Assembly (NCBI GenBank): GCA_025361735.1
Contig: JANYKD010000159.1
Coordinates: forward strand, 1-42,866
Reading direction: 5' to 3'
DNA: 42,866 nt
DNA from: Phycisphaerales bacterium
Lineage (GTDB): Bacteria; Planctomycetota; Phycisphaerae; Tepidisphaerales; Tepidisphaeraceae
Below are positions 1-8,629 of the stretch, in pieces; the first letter of the stretch is position 1, and each line of letters starts with the position of its first letter. Made by a program: the position numbers and the translations under genes. The notes under the pieces are model-generated. The model was not told where the DNA came from and searched no databases. It worked only from the letters and a program-made list of their open reading frames with translations.

Positions 1-2
1 TC

Positions 3-2543
3 GCCAACCTCGATCCGCTCGGGCACAACCGGCCGAATCACCAGTTACTCGAATCATCCAATTTCAACATCACGGCCGACGATCTGGACAAGAACGTCGG
101 CCGTGGGCCTTTCATCGGACCCACCGACGGCACGCTACGCGATCTGATGGAAAAGCTCACCCGCACCTACTGCGGCACGTTCGGCGTCGAGTTCATGAGC
201 ATCCCCGACAAGGCCCAGCGGGCCTGGCTGGAAGAGCGCATGGAACCCGCGTTCAACGCCCCCGGTTTCGATCCGGACCAGAAGAAATGGCTCTTCCAGC
301 AGTTGTGCCTGGCCCAGGGTTTCGAGGATTACTGCAAGCTCAAGTACCCGACCACCAAGCGGTTCGGCCTCGAAGGCGGGGACTCGTTCATCCCCATGCT
401 GAACATGATCGTCGAGGAAGGTGCGGACCTGGGCGTCGAGGAGATTGTCATGGGCATGGCCCACCGTGGCCGGCTCAACACGCTGGCCCACGTGCTGGGC
501 AAGCCGTACGAGGTCATCCTCAGCGAATTTGAAGGCCACCCCACGATGGACGATGGCGATGGCTCGGGCGATGTGAAATATCACCTGGGCTACAGCCAGG
601 ACCGTATCACCCGCACCGGGAAAAAGATCCACCTGGCGCTGGCGTTCAACCCGTCGCACCTGGAACTGGTCAACCCGGTCGTCGAAGGCACCGTCCGGGC
701 CAAGCAATACCGCTACAGCGACAACGCCCGCAACCGCGTGGTGCCGTTGCTCATCCACGGCGACGCCGCGTTCACCGGCCAGGGCATTGTGCTGGAAACG
801 CTGGCGCTCTCCGAGATGCCCTACTGGCGTACGGGCGGGACCATTCACGTCATCCTCAACAATCAGATCGGCTTCACCACCGAGCCCAAGCAGGGCCGCT
901 TTACGCCGTATCCGACCGACGTCGCCAAGACCATCCACGCACCTATCTTCCACGTCAACGGCGACGACCCCGAGGCCTGCGTCTGGGCCGCCAAACTCGC
1001 CATCGCCTTCCGCCAGCAGTTCCATTGCGACGTGTTCATCGACCTGTGGTGTTACCGAAAACACGGGCACAACGAGGTGGACGAGCCGTCGTTTACGCAG
1101 CCGCTCATGTACAAACAGATCGAGCAGAAGATCCCGCCGCGCGACATGTATCAGAAGCGTCTCGAACACGAGGGCGTGCTGACGCCCGAATCGGCCGAGA
1201 AGTTCAAGAGCGACGTCAAGGAGAAGCTGGACGCCGCCCTGGACGTCGCCCGAGGCAACCGCGTGCGCAATCCGGTGGCCGCTTTGGGCGGGCTGTGGCG
1301 CGGCATCACCCGCGCACCGGCGGACATCGCCCAGTGGGGCGCCCGCACGGCGATTTCCGCCGAGCGCGTGAAGCAGGTGGCCGAGGGAATCACCACGCTG
1401 CCGGCCGATTTCACGGTACACCCCAAGCTCAAAAAGATGCTGGACAACCGCCTGGCGATGGGGCTTGGCAACATGCCGATCGACTGGGGAACGGCCGAGG
1501 CGTTTGCCCTGGGCTCACTGCTGGTCGAAGGCACCGCCATCCGCTTTGTCGGACAGGATGCCCAGCGCGGGACCTTCTCGCACCGCCACGCATGTCTACA
1601 TGATTACAACAACGGCAGGAAGCACTATCCGCTGGCCAATATTCACCCGGACCAGGCGCCGATCGCCATCGTCAATACGATGCTGTCGGAGCTGGCCGTG
1701 CTGGGGTTTGAGTACGGCTTCTCCATCGCCGATCCACGCAACCTGCTGGTGTGGGAAGCGCAGTTCGGCGACTTCGTGAACGGCGCCCAGGCCATCATCG
1801 ACCAGTTCCTCGTGGCGTCGGAATCCAAGTGGCAGAAGTACAGCGGGCTGGTGCTGCTGTTGCCACACGGCTACGAAGGACAGGGGTCAGAACATTCCTA
1901 TGCCTATCTCGACCGCTTCCTGGCGCAGTGCGCCGAGAACAACATCCAGGTGATCCAGCCCACGCTTCCGAGCCAGCACTTCCACGCCCTGCGCCGGCAG
2001 ATGCTGCGGCGATTCCGCAAGCCGCTGATCGCCATGATGCCCAAGAGCCTGTTGCGCAGCGAGGCGGCCTCGTCCAAGCTGGAAGAGATCACCCAGGGCC
2101 AGTTCCAGCTTGTCATCGACGACCCGGCCGTCAGCGACGCCTCGGCCATCACCCGCGTGCTGCTGTGTACGGGCAAGGTCTACTTCACGCTGGCCAAGGC
2201 GTGCGCCGAGCAGGGAATCCGCGACACCGCCATCGTCCGTGTCGAGCAGCTCTATCCGTTCCCCGAGCAGGAGATTCGCGACATCCTGGCCCGGTATCGC
2301 AAGGCCGTGGAAATCGGCTGGGTGCAGGAGGAACCGCAGAACCGCGGCGCCTGGACCTTCATGGACCAGCGTATGGGCGGACTTCTGCCCGACCGCGTGC
2401 TGAAATATTTCGGCCGCGACCCCGCCGCCTCCCCTGCCACCGGCAACTACAAACAACACAATCGGGAAGAAAAGGAACTCGTCGCGGCCGCGCTTAATAT
2501 CGGCGCTCGCGTTTCCGTCGGAGCAAATACGGTACGAGCGTAG
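3..2543 (+). CDS. sucA: 2-oxoglutarate dehydrogenase E1 component (5' truncated by window edge)
   Basis: Thiamine-diphosphate-dependent E1 subunit of the 2-oxoglutarate dehydrogenase complex of the TCA cycle, which decarboxylates 2-oxoglutarate and passes the succinyl group to lipoyl-E2. The frame is open from base 3, so the ATG at 147 is internal: residues before it (ANLDPLG, then GRGPFIG) match the family N-terminal region. About 846 residues are visible. E. coli SucA has about 933, so roughly the first 90 are outside the window. Visible motifs are MAHRGRLNTL (fragment residues 152-161), the ThDP motif GDAAFTGQG (253-261) ending in NNQIGFTT, RKHGHNEVDEP, GQDAQRGTFSHRHA, and HGYEGQGSEHSYA in the transketolase-like pyrimidine-binding half. 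No E2 (sucB) follows: a secreted PA14 protein starts 20 bp downstream. Identification is firm. Confidence 0.97.
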   Translation, partial: ANLDPLGHNRPNHQLLESSNFNITADDLDKNVGRGPFIGPTDGTLRDLMEKLTRTYCGTFGVEFMSIPDKAQRAWLEERMEPAFNAPGFDPDQKKWLFQQLCLAQGFEDYCKLKYPTTKRFGLEGGDSFIPMLNMIVEEGADLGVEEIVMGMAHRGRLNTLAHVLGKPYEVILSEFEGHPTMDDGDGSGDVKYHLGYSQDRITRTGKKIHLALAFNPSHLELVNPVVEGTVRAKQYRYSDNARNRVVPLLIHGDAAFTGQGIVLETLALSEMPYWRTGGTIHVILNNQIGFTTEPKQGRFTPYPTDVAKTIHAPIFHVNGDDPEACVWAAKLAIAFRQQFHCDVFIDLWCYRKHGHNEVDEPSFTQPLMYKQIEQKIPPRDMYQKRLEHEGVLTPESAEKFKSDVKEKLDAALDVARGNRVRNPVAALGGLWRGITRAPADIAQWGARTAISAERVKQVAEGITTLPADFTVHPKLKKMLDNRLAMGLGNMPIDWGTAEAFALGSLLVEGTAIRFVGQDAQRGTFSHRHACLHDYNNGRKHYPLANIHPDQAPIAIVNTMLSELAVLGFEYGFSIADPRNLLVWEAQFGDFVNGAQAIIDQFLVASESKWQKYSGLVLLLPHGYEGQGSEHSYAYLDRFLAQCAENNIQVIQPTLPSQHFHALRRQMLRRFRKPLIAMMPKSLLRSEAASSKLEEITQGQFQLVIDDPAVSDASAITRVLLCTGKVYFTLAKACAEQGIRDTAIVRVEQLYPFPEQEIRDILARYRKAVEIGWVQEEPQNRGAWTFMDQRMGGLLPDRVLKYFGRDPAASPATGNYKQHNREEKELVAAALNIGARVSVGANTVRA

Positions 2544-2563
2544 GCTTTTGCAAGGAGACCGCT

Positions 2564-3106
2564 ATGAAATGGTTGCTGTGTCTGATTGCGTGCGCCCTGG
2601 GATGCTTCATCACGGCTTCGGCGCTGGCCGCCGAGGAGGAGATGAAGGACGGACTGATCTCGGAGATTTACGGGATGGACGGCGCGGTGGAGGATTTCCC
2701 CACGATCCCCGCCGACAAGAAGCCGACGGTCAAGCGTGTCGACAAGCAGATCAACTTCGACAGCACGACCGAGAACTGGCCGGGCACGGAACTGGCCGAC
2801 CATTTCTTCATCCGCTGGACCGGTTCGATCAAGATCGCCAGGGACGGCAAGTACAAGTTCTTCACCGAATCCGATGACGGCTCGCGGCTGTTCATCGACG
2901 GCAAAGAGGTCGTCAACAATGGCGGCCTGCACGGCCTGGAAGAGAAGGACGGCGAGGTGGAACTCAAGGCCGGGGCTCACGAGATCAAGGTCGAGTTCTT
3001 CGAAAACGAAGGGGACGCCGGCTGCAAGATGTCCTGGCAGGCCCCCGGCGGCAGCAAGGAAATCGTTCCTGCCGCGGCACTGTCGCACAAGAAGAGTGCG
3101 GAGTGA
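2564..3106 (+). CDS. Secreted PA14-domain protein
   Basis: A 180-residue exported protein made almost entirely of one PA14 domain, a carbohydrate-binding beta-barrel found in glycosidases, adhesins and toxins. Residues 1-23 are a signal peptide (MKWLLCLIACALG, hydrophobic core, cleavage near ALA-AEE). The rest shows PA14 hallmarks: HFFIRWTGSIKI, then GKYKFFTESDDGSRLFIDGK, then HEIKVEFFENEGDAGCKMSW. AGGAG at 2553-2557 sits 6 nt before the ATG, which supports this start. It lies 20 bp after sucA on the same strand and could be read through from it, though no functional link is evident. A hairpin terminator follows. The domain call is confident; the ligand is unknown. Confidence 0.85.
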   Translation: MKWLLCLIACALGCFITASALAAEEEMKDGLISEIYGMDGAVEDFPTIPADKKPTVKRVDKQINFDSTTENWPGTELADHFFIRWTGSIKIARDGKYKFFTESDDGSRLFIDGKEVVNNGGLHGLEEKDGEVELKAGAHEIKVEFFENEGDAGCKMSWQAPGGSKEIVPAAALSHKKSAE

Positions 3107-3144
3107 TCGGTCTCCGCAGCGAAATCAGCCATAATAACTACAAT

Positions 3145-3174
3145 AGGGCTCAGGTAACTGCGCCCTTCTTCTTT
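3145..3174 (+). terminator. Intrinsic terminator after the PA14 gene
   Basis: An AGGGC...GCCCT stem (3145-3149 with 3162-3166), extended inward by CAG/CTG across one mismatch and closed by a GTAA loop, is followed by the pyrimidine tract TCTTCTTT. It sits 39 bp after the stop and probably ends transcription from sucA and the PA14 gene. Confidence 0.6.
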
Positions 3175-3511
3175 GGAGGCGGCGGCTCGACGCGATGTTC
3201 CATGCTCGGCGGCGTTGACTCGAACGCACAAGGTCGGATCAAATCGGCGATATGCCTGGCCGGCTCGGATCGCCGTGAATCTCATGATTCATGACGCGAT
3301 GGTGAAGTTCACTGCAAACTGGTGTCGATCCGCCGCACGCCAAAATCCTCGTGAAAGGACGAGCCGCTTCTGAGTGTCCACTGGACAGCCGACAGAGTGG
3401 CCGTTTTGCATGTTTTTAGCTTGTTTTCTCCGCGTTCTTTATGGTTCAAAGGATTGTCACAGCCTGTGAAACAAGGCCTGTCTTCCCGAGTCCCAGAAAA
3501 TTCCGGTTTGT
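3175..3511. other. Gene-free stretch, no convincing ORF
   Basis: No ORF with believable composition or ribosome-binding site is seen on either strand. The one notable element is a perfect 6-bp palindrome, TGTCCA-C-TGGACA at 3375-3387, about 130 bp upstream of the promoter of the next gene. It could be an operator half-site pair, but there is no supporting second copy. Confidence 0.4.
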
Positions 3512-3513
3512 AT

Positions 3514-3543
3514 TTGCTTTCTCAAAAAACGTTGGAGTATAAT
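3514..3543 (+). promoter_or_regulatory. Sigma70-type promoter for the sorted secreted protein
   Basis: A TTGCTT -35-like box (3514-3519), an 18-bp spacer and a perfect TATAAT -10 box (3538-3543). The predicted transcript start near 3550 lies about 327 nt upstream of the next start codon. Confidence 0.5.
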
Positions 3544-3549
3544 GCGCCA

Positions 3550-3876
3550 AAATGCCTTGTGGGTGTTGGTCGGGCCTCACCACGCGAGTGCATGTGAAAA
3601 CAGACTAACGAAGCAAATTGCCGCGACCGAGACCTCACGTGTCGGTCTTGAGATTTCGCGCGGCAGCCGCAAGCGCCAGGTCGGAAGCTCTTGTGGCCGT
3701 CAATCAGGGTTGACCGAGGCCTTCGTGCAGGAGGTGCGAGAATACATGTGCAAAGACGATTTGATACTCTGAAGTATTCGTGCTTCTGAATGCAGACTTG
3801 TTTATTGCAGAGTTTTCGGTTGCCCAGAGAAGGGCAGTTCATTAAGCATGCACTTCGCAACCAGAAGGAGAGCGTC
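3550..3876 (+). promoter_or_regulatory. Long structured 5' leader
   Basis: About 327 nt between the predicted transcription start and the ATG at 3877 contain no convincing gene. Several short hairpins can be drawn: GACCGA...TCGGTC around 3625-3655, GATACT-ctga-AGTATTC around 3763-3779, and TCAATCAGGGTTGA near 3700. It matches no riboswitch class I recognise. A 76-codon ORF inside it has no start signal and is probably spurious. The leader may be regulatory or simply untranslated. Confidence 0.3.
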
Positions 3877-4848
3877 ATGAGAGTCAGAAATGTTTCCATG
3901 TTAGCTGCGGCGGTCGCAGCTGTCGGGTTGGCGATGTCGGCGGCGGCCGCCCCGACCGTGTACGATTTCTTCGGCACCACGCCAGGGCCGGTTTCGTTCA
4001 CGCTGAAGGCGCTGTCGGAAGGCAATTCGTATAAGTACAGTTCCGGCGCTGTCTACACCGACACGGGCAATCCCCTGAACGCCAACGATATCAATAACTC
4101 GGCAAATATCCTCGCTCCGTCCCTGAATGCGATTCCGCCAAGCGAAGATTCCTGGGGTATCTTCCGAGTTACCGGCATCCAGGTTAACGGAAATACCACG
4201 TACAGTGGCATCCCGGCCCAGATCTACGGCGCTGGCGCTCCCAGCGCGTCGGGCTACAGCCTGTATGGCATCTACTACGGCGTCCGTGACACCAAGGTGA
4301 CCAACAGCACCGGCGCGCTCTTGAGTCAGACCATCGAGTCTGATTCCATGAAGATCGCCGTCTACGCTGTTCCGAACAGCACGGTGTTCGACCTCGGAAC
4401 GGCCGGGAGGCTCACAGCCAACACCTACAATTGGGCTGGCGCAATCGCCACGCCCGTGATTCAGATTGACACCATTCCGCTGAACAATCTGACCACCACA
4501 ACCTTCCAGGTGGATTTGGGCTTCAGCACGACTCCCACCGCCGGCAATCCGTTCCCACTCAACACGCTTAACGGCGTGGCCATGGGCAAGTTGAACGGCG
4601 GCGGCACTTGGGACAGCTTCTTCTCCAACACCATCGACTACAGCGTTCCCAAGATTCCCGTGACCCTGCACTGGTCGCTGGAAGGGCAGAATAACATCAC
4701 CCAGCCCACCGCGACTCCCTTCGCGGTCGAGGTTTCTGACCCGGGCAGTTTCGCCCAGTTCAACGGTGTTCCGACCCCGTCTGGCGTCTGGGCCGGTGCC
4801 CTGCTCCTGTGCGGCGTAGTGGCCCGGCGGGTTCGCCGCAGCCTGTGA
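3877..4848 (+). CDS. Secreted protein with PEP-CTERM-like (VPTPSG) sorting tail
   Basis: A 323-residue exported protein of unknown function. The chosen ATG is preceded by AAGGAG at 3865-3870 (6-nt spacing); an upstream in-frame ATG at 3790 lacks such a site. Residues 1-25 form a signal peptide (MRVRNVSMLAAAVAAVGL...AAAA). The body is rich in Asn, Thr, Ser and Gly, without recognised domains, as is typical of planctomycete PEP-CTERM surface proteins. The C-terminus from about residue 298 reads VPTPSG, then a hydrophobic helix (VWAGALLLCGVVA), then the basic cluster RRVRRS. This is the tripartite layout of exosortase substrates, with VPTPSG replacing VPEP. No exosortase gene is in the window. 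A strong terminator follows. Confidence 0.75.
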   Translation: MRVRNVSMLAAAVAAVGLAMSAAAAPTVYDFFGTTPGPVSFTLKALSEGNSYKYSSGAVYTDTGNPLNANDINNSANILAPSLNAIPPSEDSWGIFRVTGIQVNGNTTYSGIPAQIYGAGAPSASGYSLYGIYYGVRDTKVTNSTGALLSQTIESDSMKIAVYAVPNSTVFDLGTAGRLTANTYNWAGAIATPVIQIDTIPLNNLTTTTFQVDLGFSTTPTAGNPFPLNTLNGVAMGKLNGGGTWDSFFSNTIDYSVPKIPVTLHWSLEGQNNITQPTATPFAVEVSDPGSFAQFNGVPTPSGVWAGALLLCGVVARRVRRSL

Positions 4849-4878
4849 TTCCAGTTTACGCCTTACCCAAAACAGTAG

Positions 4879-4910
4879 CCCCCGAGGCACCAGCCTCGGG
4901 GGTTTTTCTT
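4879..4910 (+). terminator. Strong intrinsic terminator
   Basis: A perfect 10-bp stem, CCCCCGAGGC / GCCTCGGGGG (4879-4888 with 4893-4902), with loop ACCA is followed directly by TTTTTCTTT. It lies 30 bp after the stop of the sorted secreted protein. Confidence 0.95.
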
Positions 4911-5065
4911 TCAACGCCTGCAATTGACCGGAGATCCCCTCCAGATCCGGTGTCGCCAAACGAGCTGCTGTTAATCGATGCCCAGGAAACCGTTTTGGTT
5001 TGAACCAGGGACGCTGGCGGCCGCGCCGCGTTCCCTTGGCGGGCGGTTATCATACGAACCGCAAT

Positions 5066-6007
5066 ATGCCTCACACCAAACGCATCGCCTGCTTTCTCGG
5101 CCTGGTTCTGAGCCTCGCCTTCGCCGCCCGGGCGGCTGCGCCCGCGGATGCCCAGAACTACCGCTGCACTTTCAAATTCGCCGTTGAGCCCGAAGGTGAA
5201 CTACGGTATCTCACCGTCACCGCGATCGTCCCCGCCGACGTGCCGGGGCGGCAGAAGGTTCACTCGATCAAGTATGCTCCCGAACCGCGGAAACTCTTCA
5301 CCGTCGAGGGCGTGCGCTACGCACAATTCGTGATCGACAAGCCCGCTGCCGACAAGCAGCACATCGTCATCACGGCCGACGTCGAACTCTATCCGTCCGG
5401 CCTGCTGCCGATGAAGTCCAACCGCAACGCGCGCCTGCTGGAGAAGCCGGCCGATCTGCAACAGTGGCTGGTCGAGGAGACGTTTCTCGAAGTCAACGAC
5501 CCGGCCATCGAGCAGACAGCCAAGCCCCTGATCGGCCGGGATGATGCGGCCACCATGCGTAACGTGCTGGACTTTGTCTGTGCGACAGTTCAGGTCGACA
5601 AATTCGATCCGAAGGCCACCGACCTCGGCGCCCGCTCGACACTGGCCCAAAGGCACGGGGTGTGCGTCGAGTTCACGGACCTGTTCGTGACGCTCTGCCG
5701 CGCCTGCGGCGTGCCGGCGCGATTCCGCGAGGGCTACCTCACCACGCCGGTGCCCGCCAACGACACGCCGAAACACGCCTGGGCCGAGGTGTACCTCAAG
5801 GAATACGGCTGGATCACCATCGATCCGTTCCTGATCAAGAAGAAGAGTTCCAGCGCGGATAATCCGCGAGCGATCTACCTGATGCTCGACAGCCAACGGA
5901 ACAACCGCACGCTCACGCACCTGGGCGGCCACCATTTCAGCTTCGCCTGGGGCGGACATGGCTCGGTGAAGGTGGAGGATTCATTCGATGCGGTGAGAGT
6001 TCCGTAG
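5066..6007 (+). CDS. Secreted transglutaminase-like (papain-fold) protein
   Basis: A 313-residue exported protein with a C-terminal transglutaminase-like core. The ATG at 5066 starts a clear signal peptide (MPHTKRIACFLGLVLSLAFA, cleavage near ARA-AAP); the longer frame upstream would bury it. The catalytic triad is complete: Cys200 in RHGVCVEF, His237 in KHAWAEVYL and Asp253 in WITIDPFL. Residues 30-150 form a beta-rich N-terminal domain of the kind that precedes such cores. In bacteria these domains are usually proteases or peptide-modifying enzymes acting on envelope substrates rather than true protein crosslinkers. The gene is isolated, with a strong terminator before it and a hairpin terminator after it. 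Fold and triad are confident; the substrate is unknown. Confidence 0.85.
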   Translation: MPHTKRIACFLGLVLSLAFAARAAAPADAQNYRCTFKFAVEPEGELRYLTVTAIVPADVPGRQKVHSIKYAPEPRKLFTVEGVRYAQFVIDKPAADKQHIVITADVELYPSGLLPMKSNRNARLLEKPADLQQWLVEETFLEVNDPAIEQTAKPLIGRDDAATMRNVLDFVCATVQVDKFDPKATDLGARSTLAQRHGVCVEFTDLFVTLCRACGVPARFREGYLTTPVPANDTPKHAWAEVYLKEYGWITIDPFLIKKKSSSADNPRAIYLMLDSQRNNRTLTHLGGHHFSFAWGGHGSVKVEDSFDAVRVP

Positions 6008-6031
6008 ATGGTGTGCGGGTACGCACACCAT
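6008..6031. repeat. Perfect 10-bp stem hairpin abutting a stop codon
   Basis: ATGGTGTGCG-GGTA-CGCACACCAT begins at the first base after the transglutaminase stop codon. Only TTT follows a few bases later, so it is a weak terminator on its own but may protect the 3' end. Confidence 0.5.
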
Positions 6032-6085
6032 CGGGTTTGAGCAGCGTCAGGAGGGATGATTCTGTAAGTGGGGGCACTTTGAAGT

Positions 6086-6107
6086 GCGGTGGCTCGACAC
6101 CGCTTTT
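6086..6107 (+). terminator. Terminator-like hairpin copy A of an inverted repeat pair
   Basis: GCGGTG-gctcga-CACCGC followed by TTTT reads as an intrinsic terminator for the upstream plus-strand transglutaminase gene. It lies inside a 27-nt repeat (6081-6107) whose inverted relative is at 6221-6247. Confidence 0.55.
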
Positions 6108-6220
6108 CGTTGTGCGTCATCCTGCGTTGATCGTTTGAATCGGAGCGATTCACATACAACGGAGCCAGCCGGTCGCCGCGTGGTCGCTTGGTTCCACAAC
6201 ACTATTGGTGACGCCGATGC

Positions 6221-6247
6221 AAAAGCGGCGTCATGCCGCCGCACTTC
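6221..6247 (-). terminator. Terminator-like hairpin copy B, facing copy A
   Basis: On the minus strand this reads GCGGCG-gcatga-CGCCGC followed by TTTT, 18 bp after the stop of the YcjF-like gene. It matches copy A at 23 of 27 positions, and one stem pair changes from T-A to C-G, so pairing is kept. Confidence 0.55.
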
Positions 6248-6264
6248 TATGAGGAAACAGCTGC

Positions 6265-7461
6265 CTACACCGCCGGCGCGTCCACGCGAACCACCGCTTC
6301 GTCCGACGGAACCCGCCTGCGGATCGGCCGCAAATAGTCCCGGGCCAGCACGCTCAGGCGATACATCAGCAGGCAGTTCACGCCGCCTTCGGCAACCCGG
6401 CCGAGGAACTTCGCGGCGATTCCGGCGGCGGCGGCGGCCGTCTGCGTCAGGTGCTGGTGGGCCATGTTGCTCAGCGAACCAGCGGCCGAGTCGGCGGCGC
6501 TGTGCATGCCCCGGGCGGCCAGGACATTGGCCACGAGATGGCCCAGGATCACCGCGGTGCCCCAGCGACCGGCCCGCACGTTGTAGATGCGGCAGAGATC
6601 GAACACCATTTGATAAGAACTCCAGAGCACGATCAGCGTGTCCAGCCCGCCGCGCGGCGAGGCGGCCGTGAAGGCGAGCACGCGCGTGTAATACTGCTTC
6701 ACCTGCCGGTCGGCCACGGCGTCGAGCGTGGCCAGGAATTCCGCCTCATATAGCGCCAGCCACTCCTGGTGATCGGCCGGGGCGGAGCGGCCGCTCAGGT
6801 GAAAGCGCGTGCCGTTGAGCGTCTCAATCTCGACACGCGTGAAACCGGCTTGGCGCAGGTCACGCATCTGGCGCGGGCGGTCCACGGGGTAATCGTTCAG
6901 CAAGTCGGCAAGGACCGCACGGGCCTGGGCGGCGTGGTGTTCGCGCATTTCGCGGCGGGCCTGGTCGAGGCGGCGCAAGTCGTGTTCGAGGTTGATGTCG
7001 AGCGTCGGGCTGACGCGCAGGCGGAGATATCGCCAGGTGAACTTCAAGCCGCACCAGGCGAGTATGGCCGCGAGGATTGCGAGCAGTGTGTAGCCGAACG
7101 GCCGGGCTACGGCCGGGAGAAGCGCCACCTCATTGAAGAGCAGCACGGCCTGCGACGCCACGAACAGCGCCAGCACCATCGCCAGCACGAAGAGGGCGTT
7201 GAGCAGCGTCGTGGTCAGGCTGTGTGGTTTGGCCAGTTGCTCGGCCCAGGGGGATTCATCGTCGGCATCCTCCGGCGGCGGCGACACGGCCACGGCGTCG
7301 TCAAGCAGGTCCAGTGCATACGGCGGGATGCCCTGCGCGGGTCCGGTGCGCTGCGACTGCGGTGCTCCGACCGGAACCGCTTCGCGCAGCAATTCGGCGG
7401 CCGCCGGCGACTGCCCCGGCCGGGGACGGCTGACAGGTGATGGGACGGTCTGCTGAGTCAT
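6265..7461 (-). CDS. YcjF-like inner-membrane protein (DUF697 family)
   Basis: A 398-residue membrane protein resembling E. coli YcjF, the usual partner of YcjX. The ATG at 7461 (MTQQTVP) is preferred over an upstream extension that would start inside the promoter. The N-terminal 90 residues are Pro/Ala-rich and cytosolic. Two adjacent transmembrane segments follow (LLNALFVLAMVLALF and FGYTLLAILAAILAW), then a charged helical region, then a DUF697-type part with SPRGGLDTLIVLWSSY and a Gly/Ala-rich end. The YcjX-like gene is 1.2 kb upstream on the same strand, separated by two unrelated genes. Upstream sequence holds GCTACCATA, also found before the YcjX-like gene. In proteobacteria the pair belongs to the psp-associated stress set, but no psp genes are visible here. 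Confidence 0.7.
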   Translation of the reverse strand: MTQQTVPSPVSRPRPGQSPAAAELLREAVPVGAPQSQRTGPAQGIPPYALDLLDDAVAVSPPPEDADDESPWAEQLAKPHSLTTTLLNALFVLAMVLALFVASQAVLLFNEVALLPAVARPFGYTLLAILAAILAWCGLKFTWRYLRLRVSPTLDINLEHDLRRLDQARREMREHHAAQARAVLADLLNDYPVDRPRQMRDLRQAGFTRVEIETLNGTRFHLSGRSAPADHQEWLALYEAEFLATLDAVADRQVKQYYTRVLAFTAASPRGGLDTLIVLWSSYQMVFDLCRIYNVRAGRWGTAVILGHLVANVLAARGMHSAADSAAGSLSNMAHQHLTQTAAAAAGIAAKFLGRVAEGGVNCLLMYRLSVLARDYLRPIRRRVPSDEAVVRVDAPAV

Positions 7462-7524
7462 GGTCGCTCTAATATGGTAGCATATTGGCGTGCTTGTTGC
7501 TCGATATCTTTGGATGAGGTGAAC

Positions 7525-7797
7525 ATGCTCGTTTCCCAAACATCACTCGGCTACTCCACCCGGGTCCGCCTGGTGTTGTTCGTTGCCGACCAGTCTTTTC
7601 CGCTCGCCCAGATCGGCGGGAAACGGCTGGTTTTCGACCATCCAATCGCATTGCCAGGCACCCATGGCGAGGTCGTCGCTCACATCGACGAACACGAGCA
7701 GCACTGGGCCGTTTCGTTGATCCCTAGCGATACACCCAGACGAATCATTCCGGTCGAGTTTACGGAGACGTCCGCAGAGTTGCCAGCCGGAAGGTAA
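7525..7797 (+). CDS. Small protein of unknown function
   Basis: A 90-residue protein starting MLVSQTSLGYSTRVRLV, with GAGGTGA (7516-7522) just before the ATG. Its alternating hydrophobic/polar pattern (RLVLFVADQSFPLAQI, KRLVFDHPIAL, GEVVAHIDEHEQHWAVSLI) suggests a small all-beta fold. It is transcribed opposite to the flanking YcjF-like and SUKH-like genes; its start codon lies 63 bp from the YcjF-like start, so the two diverge. I do not recognise the family. Composition and ribosome-binding site support a real gene. Confidence 0.6.
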   Translation: MLVSQTSLGYSTRVRLVLFVADQSFPLAQIGGKRLVFDHPIALPGTHGEVVAHIDEHEQHWAVSLIPSDTPRRIIPVEFTETSAELPAGR

Positions 7798-7892
7798 ACA
7801 GCGATTCGGGCTTCTGGTCTGCGGCACGTCGCGCTCCCGATGCAGACCAACCGCGATTCGCCCGTAGCGGAGTGCCGCGACCGTGCTCCAAA

Positions 7893-8624
7893 TCAAAAGA
7901 GTTCAACACGATTGAGGATTTGAACGCGAAGCGGCTCAAAGGCGTCATCGCCGAAGAGCCCGGGGAATCCAGCGCATTCAAGTATCGCGGTTCGCAGGTA
8001 TCCGAAGAAGTCCGGCGGGTCAGATGGTGCTGACGTCGGGCGCCGCTGCCCCGCCCACCAGAAGTTATCCCATGTGGGTAGCCAGGCGTTGCCCGGCCGC
8101 ACGCCGTGCGGCATACCGCCACTGATGTTGTCCTTGTGATAACCGTCCGGAGCGAGGTCAAAGCCGTAAAGATCCGGATCAAAATCGTCCCCGTCGTCCC
8201 TGCGTTCGTTGAAATCATTCACAATGTAGTCTGCCCACCCGGGTGTGCAGGCGTCCACATGAATGCCATCGCAAAATTCGGCTCGCACGCCGGCCTCGTC
8301 CCAGAAGTCGACGTGTCGGTAGTGTTTAAGATCAACAAACGAGACACCGCCCACAATCTTCCAGAAGCACACCAGAATCTCCGGTACTGAGAAGGAAGTC
8401 CCTCGTTTGATGGATGCAACGAGTTCATCGACATTGTCGGAAGAAGCGACCAGGACGCTCCGGACGGGATACTTCAATCGAGCAAGTTCTTCTGACATGA
8501 TCCCAAGTGCATCTTTGCATTTGCGCAAAGCGCCATCTGTGGCCTGGGCGGCACGACTGCCACCGGCAGCGACGGTCGAACACCATTCTTGGTGAGTCTG
8601 AACAATGTCCTTGGGACTAACCAT
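7893..8624 (-). CDS. SUKH/SMI1-KNR4-like protein (tentative)
   Basis: A 243-residue soluble protein. The ATG at 8624 lies 5 bp after the stop of the YcjX-like gene, and GAGG inside that gene's end can serve as its ribosome-binding site, so the two are probably co-transcribed. The middle, VPEILVCFWKIVGGVSF, followed by a Phe/Trp/Asp-rich stretch and then LAPDGYHKDNISGG, resembles SUKH superfamily proteins (SMI1/KNR4), many of which are immunity proteins against contact-dependent toxins. This is motif resemblance only. The C-terminal region (residues 185-243) is not distinctive. No toxin gene is adjacent. Confidence 0.5.
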   Translation of the reverse strand: MVSPKDIVQTHQEWCSTVAAGGSRAAQATDGALRKCKDALGIMSEELARLKYPVRSVLVASSDNVDELVASIKRGTSFSVPEILVCFWKIVGGVSFVDLKHYRHVDFWDEAGVRAEFCDGIHVDACTPGWADYIVNDFNERRDDGDDFDPDLYGFDLAPDGYHKDNISGGMPHGVRPGNAWLPTWDNFWWAGQRRPTSAPSDPPDFFGYLRTAILECAGFPGLFGDDAFEPLRVQILNRVELF

Positions 8625-8629
8625 GATAC

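Noticed and set aside
135-1421. Long minus-strand open frame (428 codons) opposite sucA
   Set aside because: It is the antisense shadow of a clearly recognised high-GC gene; its composition is His/Arg/Val-rich and without motifs.
3542-3772. 76-codon ORF in the leader before the sorted secreted protein
   Set aside because: Its ATG overlaps the TATAAT box region and it has no ribosome-binding site or protein-like pattern.
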